A stretch of 64,000 bases of DNA from positions 310,001 through 374,000 of the forward strand of contig NZ_WKJJ01000002.1 in assembly GCF_009674485.1 (NCBI RefSeq), read 5' to 3'. The notes below the pieces were generated by a model that saw nothing but the letters and a program-made list of their open reading frames with translations, was not told the DNA's origin and made no database searches. Every line of letters starts with the position of its first letter. The first letter of the stretch is position 1. Positions 27,557 to 37,899 of the stretch are shown piece after piece. Source of the stretch: Pseudoduganella rivuli (GTDB taxonomy: Bacteria; Pseudomonadota; Gammaproteobacteria; Burkholderiales; Burkholderiaceae_D). Made by a program: the position numbers and the translations under genes.

Positions 27557-27886
27557 CTTTTTCCTGGGTTTTTTCGGCGCGGGCGGCGGCAGCGCGGCTG
27601 CCGTGACCCGCGCCAGTCCGCACAGCCATTCCCGCTCGTCCCACTTCTCTTCCGGCACCACGTACCACGGCTTCGCTTGCGGATACGGGGGCGCCTGTTC
27701 CGGTTCGCCCATGTATTGCTTGCTGGCGGGGATGGGCTTGACGAACAGGCGGTCGTCGCACACCAGCGCAAACATCTTGCCATCGCAATAAATCGCATAT
27801 TCGCCAAACATCTTGCGGGCCGCCACCAGGCCTGCCGCGGCGAACTGGTCCACGAGGAAATCCACCGTCCCTTGCTGCGATCCCAT
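27533..27886 (-). CDS. TfoX/Sxy N-terminal-domain protein
   Basis: 117 residues. One TfoX N-terminal domain ([29 protein letters not shown]) plus a basic, Lys/Pro-rich tail. Lacks the C-terminal TfoX domain of the competence activator, as many short homologues do. Convergent with and overlapping the yiaA-type gene; divergent from the Aer-like receptor. A role in competence is not established for such short forms. Confidence 0.87.
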   Translation of the reverse strand: MGSQQGTVDFLVDQFAAAGLVAARKMFGEYAIYCDGKMFALVCDDRLFVKPIPASKQYMGEPEQAPPYPQAKPWYVVPEEKWDEREWLCGLARVTAAALPPPAPKKPRKKSGQVAAG

Positions 27887-27909
27887 AACGTCTCCTAATC
27901 CGGGGAATT

Positions 27910-27951
27910 TTGATCCAAGTCAATAAATTTGCGCGTCCCACTCCGTAAACT
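27910..27951 (+). promoter_or_regulatory. FNR-type promoter of the aer-hemN-ccoIS unit
   Basis: TTGATccaaGTCAA (27910-27923) matches nine of ten FNR consensus positions. A -10-like TAAACT (27946-27951) stands so that the box centre is about 41.5 bases before the predicted start, the class II activator position. The same distances recur in front of ccoN. Confidence 0.7.
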
Positions 27952-28000
27952 GGCTGCATAACTTGCGATATAGCAAGAATATCAACTGCAGGAGGGTGCG

Positions 28001-29674
28001 ATGCGCACGAACTTACCCGTTACCAACCGTGAAGTCGAATTATCGGCCGAGCAGGCCATTGTTTCCAAGACTGACCTGAACGGCAATATCACGTATGTGA
28101 ACCCGTATTTCGTGCAAATCAGCGGCTATTCGGAAGACGAGCTGATCGGCGCGCCGCAAAACATCCTGCGCCATCCGGACATGCCGCCGGAAGCCTTTGC
28201 CGACCTGTGGCACTCGATCCAGTCTGGCACGCCGTGGACGGGGCTGGTGAAAAACCGCTGCAAGAATGGCGACTTCTACTGGGTCAAAGCCAATATCACG
28301 CCAATCAAGGAAGCGGGCCGCACCCTGGGCTACATGTCGGTGCGCACCAAGGCCGACCGCGACCAGGTCGCCGCAGCGCAAGCCGCGTATCAGCTGATCC
28401 GCGCGGGCGACAAGCGCATCGCCATCCGTAACGGCCAGGTGATCCACCTCGGCATCAATAACCTGTTGTCGCGCCTCAGCCATATGTCGCTGGGCATGCG
28501 CATCTGGGCCGCCACCAGCGGCGTCAACCTGTTGCTGGCGCTGGTCTGCATCGCCAGCCTGTTCGGCGACGGCGCGTCGGAAATCACGCGCTACACGATT
28601 TTCACCGCCACCTTTATCGGCTTGCTGGTCAATGTCTTCCTCTGGTACACGTTGCGCACCAGCGTCTTGCAACCACTGGGCCGGGCGCTGGAAGGGGCCC
28701 GGTCGATTGCCGCCGGCGACTTGTCCGCGACGTTCGACACGCACGCCACCGATGAAGTGGGACAGCTGCTGCGCGCCTTGCAGCAAATGAACAGCAACCT
28801 GATCGCCACCATCCGCGACGTGCGCGTCAACGTGGAAACCATGGCAGTGGCCACCCGCCAGATTGCCGCAGGCAATGCGGACCTGTCCGGCCGTACGGAA
28901 TCGCAGGCTGCCAGCCTGGAAGAAACCGCATCCAGCATCGATGAATTCTCGTCCACCGTGAAACAGAATGCGGAAAATTCCGCGCAAGCCAACGACCTGG
29001 CCGTGGCGGCGTCGGAAGTGGCGGTGGAAGGAGGGCAGATCGTGTCCGAAGTGATTGCCACCATGAGTGAAATCAATGCGTCGTCGAAGAAGATCGTCGA
29101 CATCATCGCCCTGATCGAAGGTATCGCATTCCAGACCAATATCCTGGCGCTCAATGCCGCCGTGGAAGCGGCGCGCGCCGGTGAGCAGGGGCGCGGCTTT
29201 GCCGTGGTGGCGGGCGAAGTACGCAGCCTGGCGCAGCGCTCGTCGATGGCGGCCAAGGACATCAAGCAATTGATCGACGTCTCGGTGGGCAAAGTCAGTG
29301 TCGGCATGGAGCGCGCCAACCGCGCCGGCGACACGATGGAACAGGTGGTCAGCGCGGTACAGCAGGTGACGTCCATCATGCGTGAAATTTCCATCGCTTC
29401 CCGCGAACAAAGCATCGGCGTCGACCAGGTCAACCAGGCCATCGCCCACATGGACCAGGTCACGCAGCAAAATGCCGCGCTGGTCGAAGAAGCGGCCGCC
29501 GCCGCCGCCAGCCTGGCCAACGAAGCCGGTGGGCTGAAACAGGCGGTCAGCCTGTTCAAGTTCGGCCGGGCCGCGGACGGCCGGACTGCATTACCGAATA
29601 CGCCATCCACCGTGCGCCCTTTCCGTGGCGCGGAAAAGTCCCATACCGCCAGCGTCAAACGCCTGGCCGCCTGA
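28001..29674 (+). CDS. Aer-like PAS methyl-accepting chemotaxis protein
   Basis: 557 residues. A PAS domain (about 15-125; [41 protein letters not shown]) resembles the FAD-binding sensor of Aer. Two close hydrophobic segments (about 167-187 and 196-216) anchor it, then HAMP, then the signalling domain with the invariant tip [26 protein letters not shown] sequence. GGAGGG precedes the ATG. Acts in energy or redox taxis. It heads the microaerobic gene set and lies 12 bases before hemN, an unusual place for a chemoreceptor. Confidence 0.92.
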   Translation: MRTNLPVTNREVELSAEQAIVSKTDLNGNITYVNPYFVQISGYSEDELIGAPQNILRHPDMPPEAFADLWHSIQSGTPWTGLVKNRCKNGDFYWVKANITPIKEAGRTLGYMSVRTKADRDQVAAAQAAYQLIRAGDKRIAIRNGQVIHLGINNLLSRLSHMSLGMRIWAATSGVNLLLALVCIASLFGDGASEITRYTIFTATFIGLLVNVFLWYTLRTSVLQPLGRALEGARSIAAGDLSATFDTHATDEVGQLLRALQQMNSNLIATIRDVRVNVETMAVATRQIAAGNADLSGRTESQAASLEETASSIDEFSSTVKQNAENSAQANDLAVAASEVAVEGGQIVSEVIATMSEINASSKKIVDIIALIEGIAFQTNILALNAAVEAARAGEQGRGFAVVAGEVRSLAQRSSMAAKDIKQLIDVSVGKVSVGMERANRAGDTMEQVVSAVQQVTSIMREISIASREQSIGVDQVNQAIAHMDQVTQQNAALVEEAAAAAASLANEAGGLKQAVSLFKFGRAADGRTALPNTPSTVRPFRGAEKSHTASVKRLAA

Positions 29675-29686
29675 GGTCGCATTGAA

Positions 29687-31123
29687 ATGAACACCAGCGC
29701 AACACCCGCCAGCTTTCCCGTGCAATTCGATGCCTGCACCATCGAACGTCTCAGCACGTCGGGCCCCCGTTATACGTCCTATCCGACTGCCGACCGGTTT
29801 ACCGCCGGCTTCCGCTATGGCGATTTCCTGGAAGCGCTGGCCAACGTCAAGATGCGGGGCCCGCGCGGCCCGCTGTCGCTGTACGTACACATCCCGTTTT
29901 GCGACACCGTCTGCTACTACTGCGGCTGCAACAAGATCGTCACGCGCGACCGCACCAAGGCGGCCGTCTACCTGTCGTACCTGAAACAGGAAATTGAAAT
30001 GCAGGGAAAACTGTTCGCCGGCATGCACCAGGTCGACCAGCTGCATTTCGGCGGCGGCACGCCGACGTACCTGAGCGACCGCCAGATGGACGATTTGATG
30101 GCGCACCTGCGCCGCCACTTCGCTTTCGCGCCGGACCATGCGGGCGAATATTCGATTGAAATCGATCCTCGCACGGTGTCACCGGAACGGGTGCAGGCGC
30201 TGCGGCGCCAGGGTTTCAACCGTATCAGCCTGGGCGTGCAGGATTTCGATCCCGATGTACAGCAAGCCGTCAACCGTATCCAGCCGGAGGAAGAAACCCT
30301 GGCGGTGATGCAGGCGGCGCGCAATGCGGGCTTCCGTTCGATCAGCATCGATTTGATTTATGGCTTGCCGAAGCAGACGCTGGAGACGATGAAGCAAACC
30401 ATCGCCAAGGTGGTGGCTGCCAGTCCGGACCGCATCTCGCTGTACAACTACGCCCACATGCCGCACCTGTTCAAGCCGCAGCGCCGCATCAGCGAAGACG
30501 ATTTACCGTCGCCGCAGGTCAAGCTCGATATGCTGGCCATGTGCATCGGCCTGCTGACGCAGGCGGGCTACGTGTACATCGGCATGGACCATTTCGCCAA
30601 GCCGGACGACGACCTTGCGGTTGCGCAGCGCCAGGGCCGGCTGCACCGCAATTTCCAGGGTTATTCGACCCACGCGGATGCGGACCTGGTGGCGCTGGGT
30701 GTGTCGGCCATCAGTTTGGTCGGCAATACCTACAGCCAGAATGAAAAAACGCTGGACGCCTATTACGAGCAGCTGGAACTGGGCCGCCTGCCGGTGGCGC
30801 GCGGCATCCGCCTGAATACGGATGACTTGCTGCGGCGCCACGTCATCCAGCAACTGATGTGCAATTTCGAACTGGCGGTGGCGTCGCTGGAACAGGCGTA
30901 TCCGATCCGCTTCGACCAGTATTTCGCGAAAGAACTGGCGCAGCTGAAGGCATTGGAAGCCGACGGCCTGGTGTCGTATGACGGCGCGTGGCTGTCCGTG
31001 ACGAAGAAAGGCCGCCTGCTGATCCGCAATATCTGCATGGTCTTCGACCGCTACCTGGGCATGCCGCGCGAAGCGCAGGCGCAGGACGCGGTGCAACCGT
31101 TGCGTTTTTCGAGAACAATATAA
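29687..31123 (+). CDS. hemN: Oxygen-independent coproporphyrinogen III oxidase
   Basis: Radical SAM enzyme making protoporphyrinogen IX without oxygen. 478 residues, typical for true HemN. HIPFCDTVCYYCGCN supplies the cluster cysteines (72, 76, 79) and the extra Cys 81; the HFGGGTPTYL motif and a C-terminal domain are intact. Located between an FNR-controlled receptor and cbb3 assembly genes, so it likely supplies haem when oxygen is low. Its stop codon lies inside a 17-bp palindrome. Confidence 0.96.
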   Translation: MNTSATPASFPVQFDACTIERLSTSGPRYTSYPTADRFTAGFRYGDFLEALANVKMRGPRGPLSLYVHIPFCDTVCYYCGCNKIVTRDRTKAAVYLSYLKQEIEMQGKLFAGMHQVDQLHFGGGTPTYLSDRQMDDLMAHLRRHFAFAPDHAGEYSIEIDPRTVSPERVQALRRQGFNRISLGVQDFDPDVQQAVNRIQPEEETLAVMQAARNAGFRSISIDLIYGLPKQTLETMKQTIAKVVAASPDRISLYNYAHMPHLFKPQRRISEDDLPSPQVKLDMLAMCIGLLTQAGYVYIGMDHFAKPDDDLAVAQRQGRLHRNFQGYSTHADADLVALGVSAISLVGNTYSQNEKTLDAYYEQLELGRLPVARGIRLNTDDLLRRHVIQQLMCNFELAVASLEQAYPIRFDQYFAKELAQLKALEADGLVSYDGAWLSVTKKGRLLIRNICMVFDRYLGMPREAQAQDAVQPLRFSRTI

Positions 31124-31134
31124 ACGGTTTATAT
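31118..31134. other. Perfect palindrome over hemN stop
   Basis: ATATAAAC-G-GTTTATAT spans the hemN stop codon and ends one base before the next ATG. As RNA it forms a weak A-U stem with a CGG loop that would cover the ribosome-binding region; as DNA it could be an operator. Confidence 0.6.
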
Positions 31135-31135
31135 C

Positions 31136-31951
31136 ATGAACCTGCTGCCATTCTTCGCCGCCGGCCTGGCTGCCAGCGTTCATTGCGTGGGCATGTGCGG
31201 CGGGATTGCCGCCACCCTGGGCGGCGCGGCGGCACGGCAGCAACCGGCTGATGTGGCTGATATGGCTGCGCCGCTGGTTTTCCATGCGCATCGCGCCGCC
31301 GCCACGCTGCATCCGGCGGCAGCGGTGTCTGTGGTGACGCTACGCCTGCTGCGCCTTGCCTCCTTCAACTTGGGGCGCATCGCCAGCTACGTGATGGCGG
31401 GCGCCGCCGCCGGCGGCCTGGCAGAAGGCGTGATCGGCCTGGCGGCCATAGCGCCGCTGCAACAAGCCGCGCTGGTCCTGGCCAACCTGATGCTGCTGGC
31501 GGCCGGCCTGTACCTGATGAATGCGTGGCGCGGACTGGCCCATATCGAACGGTTGGGCCAGCACGTGTGGCGCCACGCGCAGCCGCTGCTAAATTCCTTT
31601 TTACCGATGGACACGCCAGTCAAGGCGCTGGCGGCGGGGGCGCTGTGGGGCTGGCTACCCTGCGGCCTGGTCTACAGCATGCTGGTCACCGCCATGTTGA
31701 GCGGTAATGGCTTTGATGGCGCCGGCATCATGCTGGCGTTCGGCCTGGGAACGACACCGCTGCTGTTTGCGGCGGGCATGTCCGGCATGGTCTTGCGCCA
31801 TTTCCTGCAGCGGCGCGCCGTGCGCATCGCGTGCGGTTCCCTGGTGATGGCGTTTGGCGTGCTGGGCTTGCTGCGTGCCGCAGGCGTGGCCATTCCCGGC
31901 ATGCCGGCGCTGCATGGATGGGTTGATTTGCTGTGTATCGGAGGCGTGTGA
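31136..31951 (+). CDS. TauE/SafE-family membrane protein of the cbb3 cluster
   Basis: 271 residues with six or more membrane spans and a paired-cysteine motif SVHCVGMCGGI near the N-terminus, plus WGWLPCGLVYSML in the second half: a DsbD/CcdA-like half-repeat pattern. In many betaproteobacteria it lies between hemN and ccoI and is annotated as sulfite exporter TauE/SafE; a role in thiol or copper handling during oxidase assembly is more likely from context. Its stop overlaps the ccoI start by one base. Confidence 0.85.
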   Translation: MNLLPFFAAGLAASVHCVGMCGGIAATLGGAAARQQPADVADMAAPLVFHAHRAAATLHPAAAVSVVTLRLLRLASFNLGRIASYVMAGAAAGGLAEGVIGLAAIAPLQQAALVLANLMLLAAGLYLMNAWRGLAHIERLGQHVWRHAQPLLNSFLPMDTPVKALAAGALWGWLPCGLVYSMLVTAMLSGNGFDGAGIMLAFGLGTTPLLFAAGMSGMVLRHFLQRRAVRIACGSLVMAFGVLGLLRAAGVAIPGMPALHGWVDLLCIGGV

Positions 31952-34443
31952 TGGGCGCGGTACGCGAATCCTTCCTCGATGGTGGCGCGGCGCCGGATTC
32001 CGCCGGCTGCTTCCACTGCGGCTTGCCCGTCGCCGCGGGCACGCCATGGAAAGCCGCCATCGATGGCATCGAGCGCCGGATGTGCTGTCCCGGTTGCGCC
32101 GCTGTCGCGCAAGCCATTGCCGACGCGGGCCAGTCATCGTGGTACGCGACGCGGGACGGCTACGCCGCCACCGCCACCGGCGCCGATGCCTTGCCGCCAG
32201 AATTGGCGCTGTACCGCAATGACGATCCCCGCTTCGCGCTGGACGCCACCGACTGCGAAGCAGTGCTGCTGGTGGATGGTATCCGCTGCGCCGCGTGCGT
32301 GTGGCTGATCGAACGGCGCCTGCTGCAATTGCCGGGCGTGGTGAAAGCCGACATGAATGTCGCCACCGGCCGCCTGCGCGTGCGGTGGCGCAAGGATGCA
32401 TGCGAGGCGGCCGATGTGTTACGCGCATTGCATGCGATCGGCTACCCGGCGTGGCCCTATGACGCGGCCCGGCACAGCCGCCAGTTGCAGCAAGCGGGCC
32501 GCGCGCTGGGCCGCCGCCTGTTCGTGGCATGCCTGTCGATGATGCAAGTAATGATGTACGTGGCGCCGGCCTACCTGGCCGACGACGCCGTCAACCAGGG
32601 CACGCTGGAGCCGGGTATGGCCGCGCTGATGCAGTGGGCCAGCCTGTTGCTGACCTTGCCCGCGGTCTGTTATTCCGCCATGCCGTTCTTCCGCGGCGCA
32701 TGGTCCAGCCTGCGCGCGCATGCATTGGGCATGGATGTGCCGGTGGCGCTGGGCATTGCCGCCGCCTTCGGCGCCAGCGTGATCGCCACATGGCGCGGCC
32801 ACGGCGACGTCTATTACGACTCCGTCACGATGTTCATTTTCCTGCTGCTGTGCAGCCGCTGGCTGGAACTGGCGGCGCGGCGCAAGGCGGCATCCGCACT
32901 GGAACGCTTGCAGCATGGCTTGCCGGCATCGGCATCGCTGTTGGCGGGCTGGCCTGCCGCGCGCAGCGCCACCGTGGTCGCGGCCGCCACGTTGAAGGCG
33001 GGCGACGTGATTGCCGTCAAGCCGGGCGAAGCGTTTGCCGCCGACGGCGACATTATCGAGGGCGCCACATCGGCCGATTTGTCGCTGCTGACGGGCGAAA
33101 GCGCACCGCAGGCGATGGCCACGGGCGCCAGCGTGCCGGGCGGCGCCATCAACGCCGGTCATGCCGTACTGCTGCGCGTGACGCGGGCGGCCGGAGACAG
33201 CACGCTGGCGGGCTTGCTGAAGCTGGTGGAAAAAGCCGGCAGCGGCAAGCCCGCCATGGCACTGTGGGCGGACCGGACCGCGTCGTGGTTCGTGGCGGCG
33301 CTGCTGTTGCTGGCAGTGGGCGCATGGCTGTGGTGGCACTGGGCCGATCCGGCCCGCGCCTGGCCGGTCGCCATTGCCGTGCTGGTGGTGTCTTGCCCGT
33401 GTGCTCTGTCGCTGGCCACGCCATCGGCACTGGCCGCCGCCACCGACCGTTTGCTGGCGCAAGGCATCCTCGTCGTGCAGCCGCACGTGCTGGAAACACT
33501 GCACCGCGCCACCCATATCGTGTTTGATAAAACCGGCACGCTGACCGAGGGCAAGCCTGCCGTGCGCCACGTGGTCCGCCTTGGTCCGGGCGCCGGTCCG
33601 GATCACCGCGCGGTATTGCAAATCGCCGCCGCGCTGGAAGCGCACAGTGCGCACCCGATCGCCCGCGCCATCGTCGCGGCTGCGCAAGACGGTATCGCCG
33701 CGCGGTGGACAGCCATGGACGTACAGGAAATATCCGGCCAGGGGCTGGAAGGCATGATCGGCGGCCAGCGTTACCGGCTTGGCAATGCGGCGTTCGTTGA
33801 AGCCATTGCCGGCAAGGTTATTGATACGGAGTGCGGCACGGACCATGCCGGCAGCGGCATGACCGCCGTCTACCTGGGTACCGATGGCGCATGGCTGGCA
33901 TGCTTTTATATCAGCGATGCGTTGCGCGCCGATGCCCGGCAGACTGTCGATTACTTCCGCGCGCAAGGCAAGCAAGTGGTGCTGCTCAGCGGCGACCGCG
34001 GCCCGTTGGTACGGCAGGTGGCGCAGGAACTGGGCATCACGATGGCGCAGGGCGATTGCCTGCCTGGCCAGAAGGTCGACTACGTCCAGCAATTGCAGCA
34101 GGGTGGCGCTGTGGTAGCCATGGTGGGCGATGGCATCAACGACGCGGCCGTGCTGGGTTGCGCCGATGTCTCGTTTGCCATGGGCAGTGGCGCCGCGCTG
34201 GCGCAAGCCCATGCGGATGCCGTGCTGTTGAATGGCCAGCTGCACGCCGTGGCGGACAGCGCGGCTTGCGCGTCCCGTACCATGCGCGTGATCCGGCAAA
34301 ACCTGGCGTGGGCCATGCTGTACAACGCCACGGCGATCCCGGCCGCCGCGCTGGGCTGGCTGAACCCGTGGCTGTCCGGCGTCGGCATGGCGCTCAGTTC
34401 CGCCGTGGTGGTCATCAATGCATTGAGATTGCGAAAGGCATAA
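31951..34443 (+). CDS. ccoI: Copper-exporting P-type ATPase CcoI (FixI)
   Basis: P1B-type ATPase that moves copper across the inner membrane for cbb3 oxidase maturation. 830 residues from ATG 31951, GGAG 7 bases upstream. N-terminal cysteine-rich segment (CFHCGLP, CCPGCA), a heavy-metal domain with CAAC (113-116), eight helices, SCPCAL in the transport helix near 482, DKTGT near 526 and GDGINDAA. The N-terminal double cysteine motif is typical of FixI rather than CopA. Confidence 0.94.
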   Translation: MGAVRESFLDGGAAPDSAGCFHCGLPVAAGTPWKAAIDGIERRMCCPGCAAVAQAIADAGQSSWYATRDGYAATATGADALPPELALYRNDDPRFALDATDCEAVLLVDGIRCAACVWLIERRLLQLPGVVKADMNVATGRLRVRWRKDACEAADVLRALHAIGYPAWPYDAARHSRQLQQAGRALGRRLFVACLSMMQVMMYVAPAYLADDAVNQGTLEPGMAALMQWASLLLTLPAVCYSAMPFFRGAWSSLRAHALGMDVPVALGIAAAFGASVIATWRGHGDVYYDSVTMFIFLLLCSRWLELAARRKAASALERLQHGLPASASLLAGWPAARSATVVAAATLKAGDVIAVKPGEAFAADGDIIEGATSADLSLLTGESAPQAMATGASVPGGAINAGHAVLLRVTRAAGDSTLAGLLKLVEKAGSGKPAMALWADRTASWFVAALLLLAVGAWLWWHWADPARAWPVAIAVLVVSCPCALSLATPSALAAATDRLLAQGILVVQPHVLETLHRATHIVFDKTGTLTEGKPAVRHVVRLGPGAGPDHRAVLQIAAALEAHSAHPIARAIVAAAQDGIAARWTAMDVQEISGQGLEGMIGGQRYRLGNAAFVEAIAGKVIDTECGTDHAGSGMTAVYLGTDGAWLACFYISDALRADARQTVDYFRAQGKQVVLLSGDRGPLVRQVAQELGITMAQGDCLPGQKVDYVQQLQQGGAVVAMVGDGINDAAVLGCADVSFAMGSGAALAQAHADAVLLNGQLHAVADSAACASRTMRVIRQNLAWAMLYNATAIPAAALGWLNPWLSGVGMALSSAVVVINALRLRKA

Positions 34444-34445
34444 TC

Positions 34446-34589
34446 ATGGAAGCCTTGTATTTGCTGGTGCCGTTGAGCGTCGTGCTGGTGTTCGGCGCGA
34501 TCTGGCTGTTCTTCAAAGCCTCAGACAGCGGGCAATTCGACGACCTGGTGGGGCCGGGCTTGCGCATCCTGCAGGACGACGATCAGTGA
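34446..34589 (+). CDS. ccoS: cbb3 oxidase assembly protein CcoS
   Basis: 47 residues, too short for many gene callers. One membrane helix (LYLLVPLSVVLVFGAIWLFF) then KASDSGQFDDLVGPGLRIL, the CcoS pattern. Starts 2 bases after ccoI. Needed for cofactor insertion into cbb3 oxidase in relatives. Confidence 0.92.
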   Translation: MEALYLLVPLSVVLVFGAIWLFFKASDSGQFDDLVGPGLRILQDDDQ

Positions 34590-34629
34590 CACGCTTGCAT
34601 CGCCCTGGCCCAAGCTCGTTTGGCCAATT

Positions 34630-34685
34630 TTGATTCACATCAAAGTTTTTTACTGCCCACCCCCGTAACCTTTGACTTACATCAT
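34630..34685 (+). promoter_or_regulatory. FNR box(es) and promoter of ccoNOQPGH
   Basis: TTGATtcacATCAA (34630-34643) is a perfect FNR consensus. TAACCT (34666-34671) is a plausible -10 that places the box near -41.5. A second, weaker box TTGACttacATCAT (34672-34685) overlaps the predicted start and could tune or repress the promoter. Confidence 0.85.
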
Positions 34686-34712
34686 CAAAGCGTTCTACGG
34701 GAGAACACCAAA

Positions 34713-36125
34713 GTGGAAAACTATAATTACCGGGTCGTCAAGCAGTTCGCCATTGCGACTGTCTTGTGGGGCGTGGTCGGCATGCTGGTTGGCGTGATTA
34801 TCGCCGCCCAGCTGGCCTGGCCCGCGCTGAATTTTGACATTCCCTGGCTGACCTACGGCCGCCTGCGGCCCTTGCATACCAACGCCGTCATCTTTGCATT
34901 CGGCGTTTCCGGCTTGTTTGCCACGTCGTACTACGTGGTGCAGCGCACCTGCCAGGTCCGGCTGTTTTCGGACAAGCTGGCCGCCTTCACGTTCTGGGGC
35001 TGGCAAGCGGTCATCATCAGCGCCGTGTTCACCCTGCCTGCCGGCCTCACGCGCGGCAAGGAATACGCGGAACTGGAATGGCCGATCACCTTGCTGATCG
35101 CCGTCGTGTGGGTCGCGTACACGATCGTGTTCTTCGGCACCATCATCAAGCGCAAGGTCCAGCATATCTATGTCGCCAACTGGTTCTTCGGCGGCTTCAT
35201 CCTGGCCGTGACCCTGCTGCACGTGGTGAACGGCATGAGCATGCCGGCCACGCTGTGGAAATCGTATTCGTTCTACACGGGCGTGCAGGACGCCATGATC
35301 CAGTGGTGGTATGGCCACAACGCGGTGGGCTTCATCCTGACGGCGGGCTACCTGGGCATGGTGTACTACTTCATTCCCAAGCAGGCCAACCGCCCTGTAT
35401 ATTCGTACCGCTTGTCGATCGTGCACTTCTGGGCGCTGATCTTCACCTACATGTGGGCCGGCCCGCACCACCTGCACTACACGGCATTGCCTGACTGGAC
35501 GCAATCGCTGGGCATGGTGTTTTCGCTGATCCTGCTGGCGCCATCGTGGGGCGGCATGATCAACGGCATGATGACCCTGTCGGGCGCCTGGCACAAGCTG
35601 CGCACCGACCCGATCCTGAAATTCATGATCGTCTCGCTGTCGTTCTACGGCATGGCCACGTTCGAAGGCCCGATGATGTCGATCAAGACCGTCAATGCGC
35701 TGTCGCACTACACCGACTGGGGCATCGCCCACGTGCACGGCGGCGCGCTGGGCTGGGTCGGCTTCATCACCATGGGCTCGATCTACTACCTGTTGCCGCG
35801 CCTGGCCGGCCGCAAGGAAATGTGGAGCACGCAACTGGTCGACGTGCACTTCTGGGTCGCCACCATCGGCATCGTGCTGTACATCGCCGCCATGTGGATT
35901 GCCGGCGTGATGCAGGGCTTGATGTGGCGCGCCGTGAATCCGGACGGCACGCTGACCTACACCTTCGTGGAAGGCGTGAAGGCAACCTATCCGTACTACG
36001 TGGTGCGCTTCTTCGGCGGCACGCTGTACCTGGGCGGCATGGGGGTGATGGCCTTCAATACGTGGATGACCCTGCGCGGCCAGAAAACGCCTGAAGCCCG
36101 TATCCCTGAACTGAAGGCCGCGTAA
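34713..36125 (+). CDS. ccoN: cbb3 cytochrome oxidase subunit I
   Basis: Catalytic haem-copper subunit of the high-affinity oxidase. 470 residues from GTG 34713, which follows GGGAGA and matches the usual CcoN start ([11 protein letters not shown]); an upstream TTG at 34620 is rejected because the FNR box would lie inside the gene. Twelve membrane helices; [14 protein letters not shown] and [13 protein letters not shown] contain haem and copper histidines. Confidence 0.96.
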   Translation: MENYNYRVVKQFAIATVLWGVVGMLVGVIIAAQLAWPALNFDIPWLTYGRLRPLHTNAVIFAFGVSGLFATSYYVVQRTCQVRLFSDKLAAFTFWGWQAVIISAVFTLPAGLTRGKEYAELEWPITLLIAVVWVAYTIVFFGTIIKRKVQHIYVANWFFGGFILAVTLLHVVNGMSMPATLWKSYSFYTGVQDAMIQWWYGHNAVGFILTAGYLGMVYYFIPKQANRPVYSYRLSIVHFWALIFTYMWAGPHHLHYTALPDWTQSLGMVFSLILLAPSWGGMINGMMTLSGAWHKLRTDPILKFMIVSLSFYGMATFEGPMMSIKTVNALSHYTDWGIAHVHGGALGWVGFITMGSIYYLLPRLAGRKEMWSTQLVDVHFWVATIGIVLYIAAMWIAGVMQGLMWRAVNPDGTLTYTFVEGVKATYPYYVVRFFGGTLYLGGMGVMAFNTWMTLRGQKTPEARIPELKAA

Positions 36126-36140
36126 GGCCAGGAGAACGAC

Positions 36141-36755
36141 ATGAAATTTTCCCATGAATGGATCGAGAAAAACCCGTGGCTGCTGATCGCGCTGGTGGTG
36201 CTGGTGGTATCGGTGGGCGGCGCGGTGGAAATCATCCCGCTGTTCTTCCAGAAGTCCACCACCGAACCGGTGGCGGGCATCAAGCCATACAGCCCGCTGC
36301 GCCTGGCGGGACGCGACGTGTATGTGCGCGAAGGCTGCTACGGTTGCCACTCGCAGATGATCCGGCCGTTCCGTGCCGAGACGGAACGCTATGGCCACTA
36401 TTCCGTGGCCGGCGAATTCGTGTATGACCGCCCGTTCCAGTGGGGCTCCAAGCGCACGGGCCCGGACCTGGCCCGTGTGGGCGGCCGCTACAGCGATGAA
36501 TGGCACCGTACGCACCTGGTCAATCCGCGCGACGTGGTGCCGGAATCGAATATGCCCGGCTATCCATGGCTGGCACGGACCACGTTGAATCCGGGCGACA
36601 TCGTGCCGCGCTTGCGGGCGTTGCAGCGGCTGGGCGATCCGTACTCGGACGCCGACATTGCCGCCGCCCCGAAGGAGCTGGAAGGCAAGACGGAAGAAGA
36701 TGCGCTGATCGCTTACCTGCAAGGGTTGGGTACCGCCATCAAGACGAGAAACTGA
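36141..36755 (+). CDS. ccoO: cbb3 oxidase monohaem subunit II
   Basis: 204 residues: one N-terminal membrane helix and a periplasmic cytochrome c domain with CYGCH (66-70) and the downstream methionine in [15 protein letters not shown] precedes the ATG. Passes electrons between CcoP and CcoN. Fifteen bases after ccoN. Confidence 0.97.
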   Translation: MKFSHEWIEKNPWLLIALVVLVVSVGGAVEIIPLFFQKSTTEPVAGIKPYSPLRLAGRDVYVREGCYGCHSQMIRPFRAETERYGHYSVAGEFVYDRPFQWGSKRTGPDLARVGGRYSDEWHRTHLVNPRDVVPESNMPGYPWLARTTLNPGDIVPRLRALQRLGDPYSDADIAAAPKELEGKTEEDALIAYLQGLGTAIKTRN

Positions 36756-36766
36756 GCGAGGAACAC

Positions 36767-36922
36767 ATGGACCTGCATTTATTATTCGACCGCGCCGCCA
36801 GCGTGATGACGGTCGTTTCATTCATCACGTTCACCGGCATCGTGCTGTGGGCGTGGGCGCGGAATAACCAGCCGAAGTTCGCGGAAGCCGCGCAACTGCC
36901 CTTTGCCGACGGGGAGGATTGA
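36767..36922 (+). CDS. ccoQ: cbb3 oxidase subunit CcoQ
   Basis: 51 residues with one helix (VSFITFTGIVLWAWA) and an acidic end. GAGGAA precedes the ATG at 36767. Position between ccoO and ccoP is diagnostic. Stabilises the complex in relatives. Confidence 0.92.
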   Translation: MDLHLLFDRAASVMTVVSFITFTGIVLWAWARNNQPKFAEAAQLPFADGED

Positions 36923-36924
36923 TC

Positions 36925-37899
36925 ATGTCCGACTTCACCAGTGAATTCTGGAACCTGTACATCGTCGCCCTCACCATGCTGGGCGTGATCGGCTGCGCCG
37001 TGCTGCTGTATTCGCAATCGGTGCACAAGATCACGGCCGGCAACGATAACCCGGTGGGGACCACGGGCCACGTGTGGGACGAAGACTTGATGGAGTTGAA
37101 TACGCCCATGCCGCGCTGGTGGATGTGGCTGTTCTACATCACCATCGTGTTCGGCCTGGCCTACCTGTTCCTGTATCCCGGCCTGGGGACCTACGCCGGC
37201 AAGCTGGGCTGGAAATCCAGCGGCCAGTACCAGGCCGAGCTGGACAAGGCCACCAAGGATTACGGCCCGCTGTTCGACGGCTACCTGAAGCAGGATATCC
37301 AGGTGGTGGCGGCCGATCCGCAGGCGCATGCGATGGGCGAACGCCTGTTCCTGACGTATTGCGCGCAATGCCACGGTTCCGACGCACGGGGCAGCAAGGG
37401 TTTCCCCAACCTGACCGACAAGGACTGGCTGTATGGCGGCACGCCTGACGTCATCAAGACCACCATCCTGCATGGCCGCAACGGCGTGATGCCGCCGATG
37501 GGCGCCGCGCTGGGTTCGGACAAGGACGTGGAAAACGTGGCGCACTACGTGGCCAGCCTGTCCGGCGGCTCGGCCGACCCGATCAAGGCGGTCTTCGGCA
37601 AGACCAAGTTTGCCGCCTGCATGGCGTGCCATACTGCGGCCGGTACCGGCAACCAGGCGCTGGGCGCGCCGAACCTGACCGACAAGGTGTGGTTGCATGG
37701 CGGCGGCCTGGAAACCATCAAGGAAACCATCACCAAGGGCCGTAACAGCACCATGCCGGCGTTCGCCGACTTCCTCGGTGAAGGCAAGGTACACGTACTG
37801 GCAGCCTATGTGTGGAGTTTGTCCAACCGGACTGGCAAGACGGGAACCGAGACGGCGGTAGCCGCAACACATGATGAACGCCCCGGAACGAATCATTAA
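36925..37899 (+). CDS. ccoP: cbb3 oxidase dihaem subunit III
   Basis: 324 residues. Two N-terminal helices, an N-terminal CcoP domain, then two cytochrome c domains with CAQCH (146-150) and CMACH (232-236). Start is ATG 36925 behind GGGGAGG, two bases after the ccoQ stop. A TTG two codons earlier is in frame but less likely. Confidence 0.96.
   Translation: MSDFTSEFWNLYIVALTMLGVIGCAVLLYSQSVHKITAGNDNPVGTTGHVWDEDLMELNTPMPRWWMWLFYITIVFGLAYLFLYPGLGTYAGKLGWKSSGQYQAELDKATKDYGPLFDGYLKQDIQVVAADPQAHAMGERLFLTYCAQCHGSDARGSKGFPNLTDKDWLYGGTPDVIKTTILHGRNGVMPPMGAALGSDKDVENVAHYVASLSGGSADPIKAVFGKTKFAACMACHTAAGTGNQALGAPNLTDKVWLHGGGLETIKETITKGRNSTMPAFADFLGEGKVHVLAAYVWSLSNRTGKTGTETAVAATHDERPGTNH

Noticed and set aside
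27946..27976. Flagellar sigma-28 promoter before the Aer-like gene
   Set aside because: TAAA is present but the second element is poor and the spacing off by one; the FNR/-10 reading explains the same bases better.
34620..34712. Earlier TTG start for ccoN
   Set aside because: It would place a perfect FNR box and predicted promoter inside the gene; GTG 34713 has a ribosome site and fits the family start.
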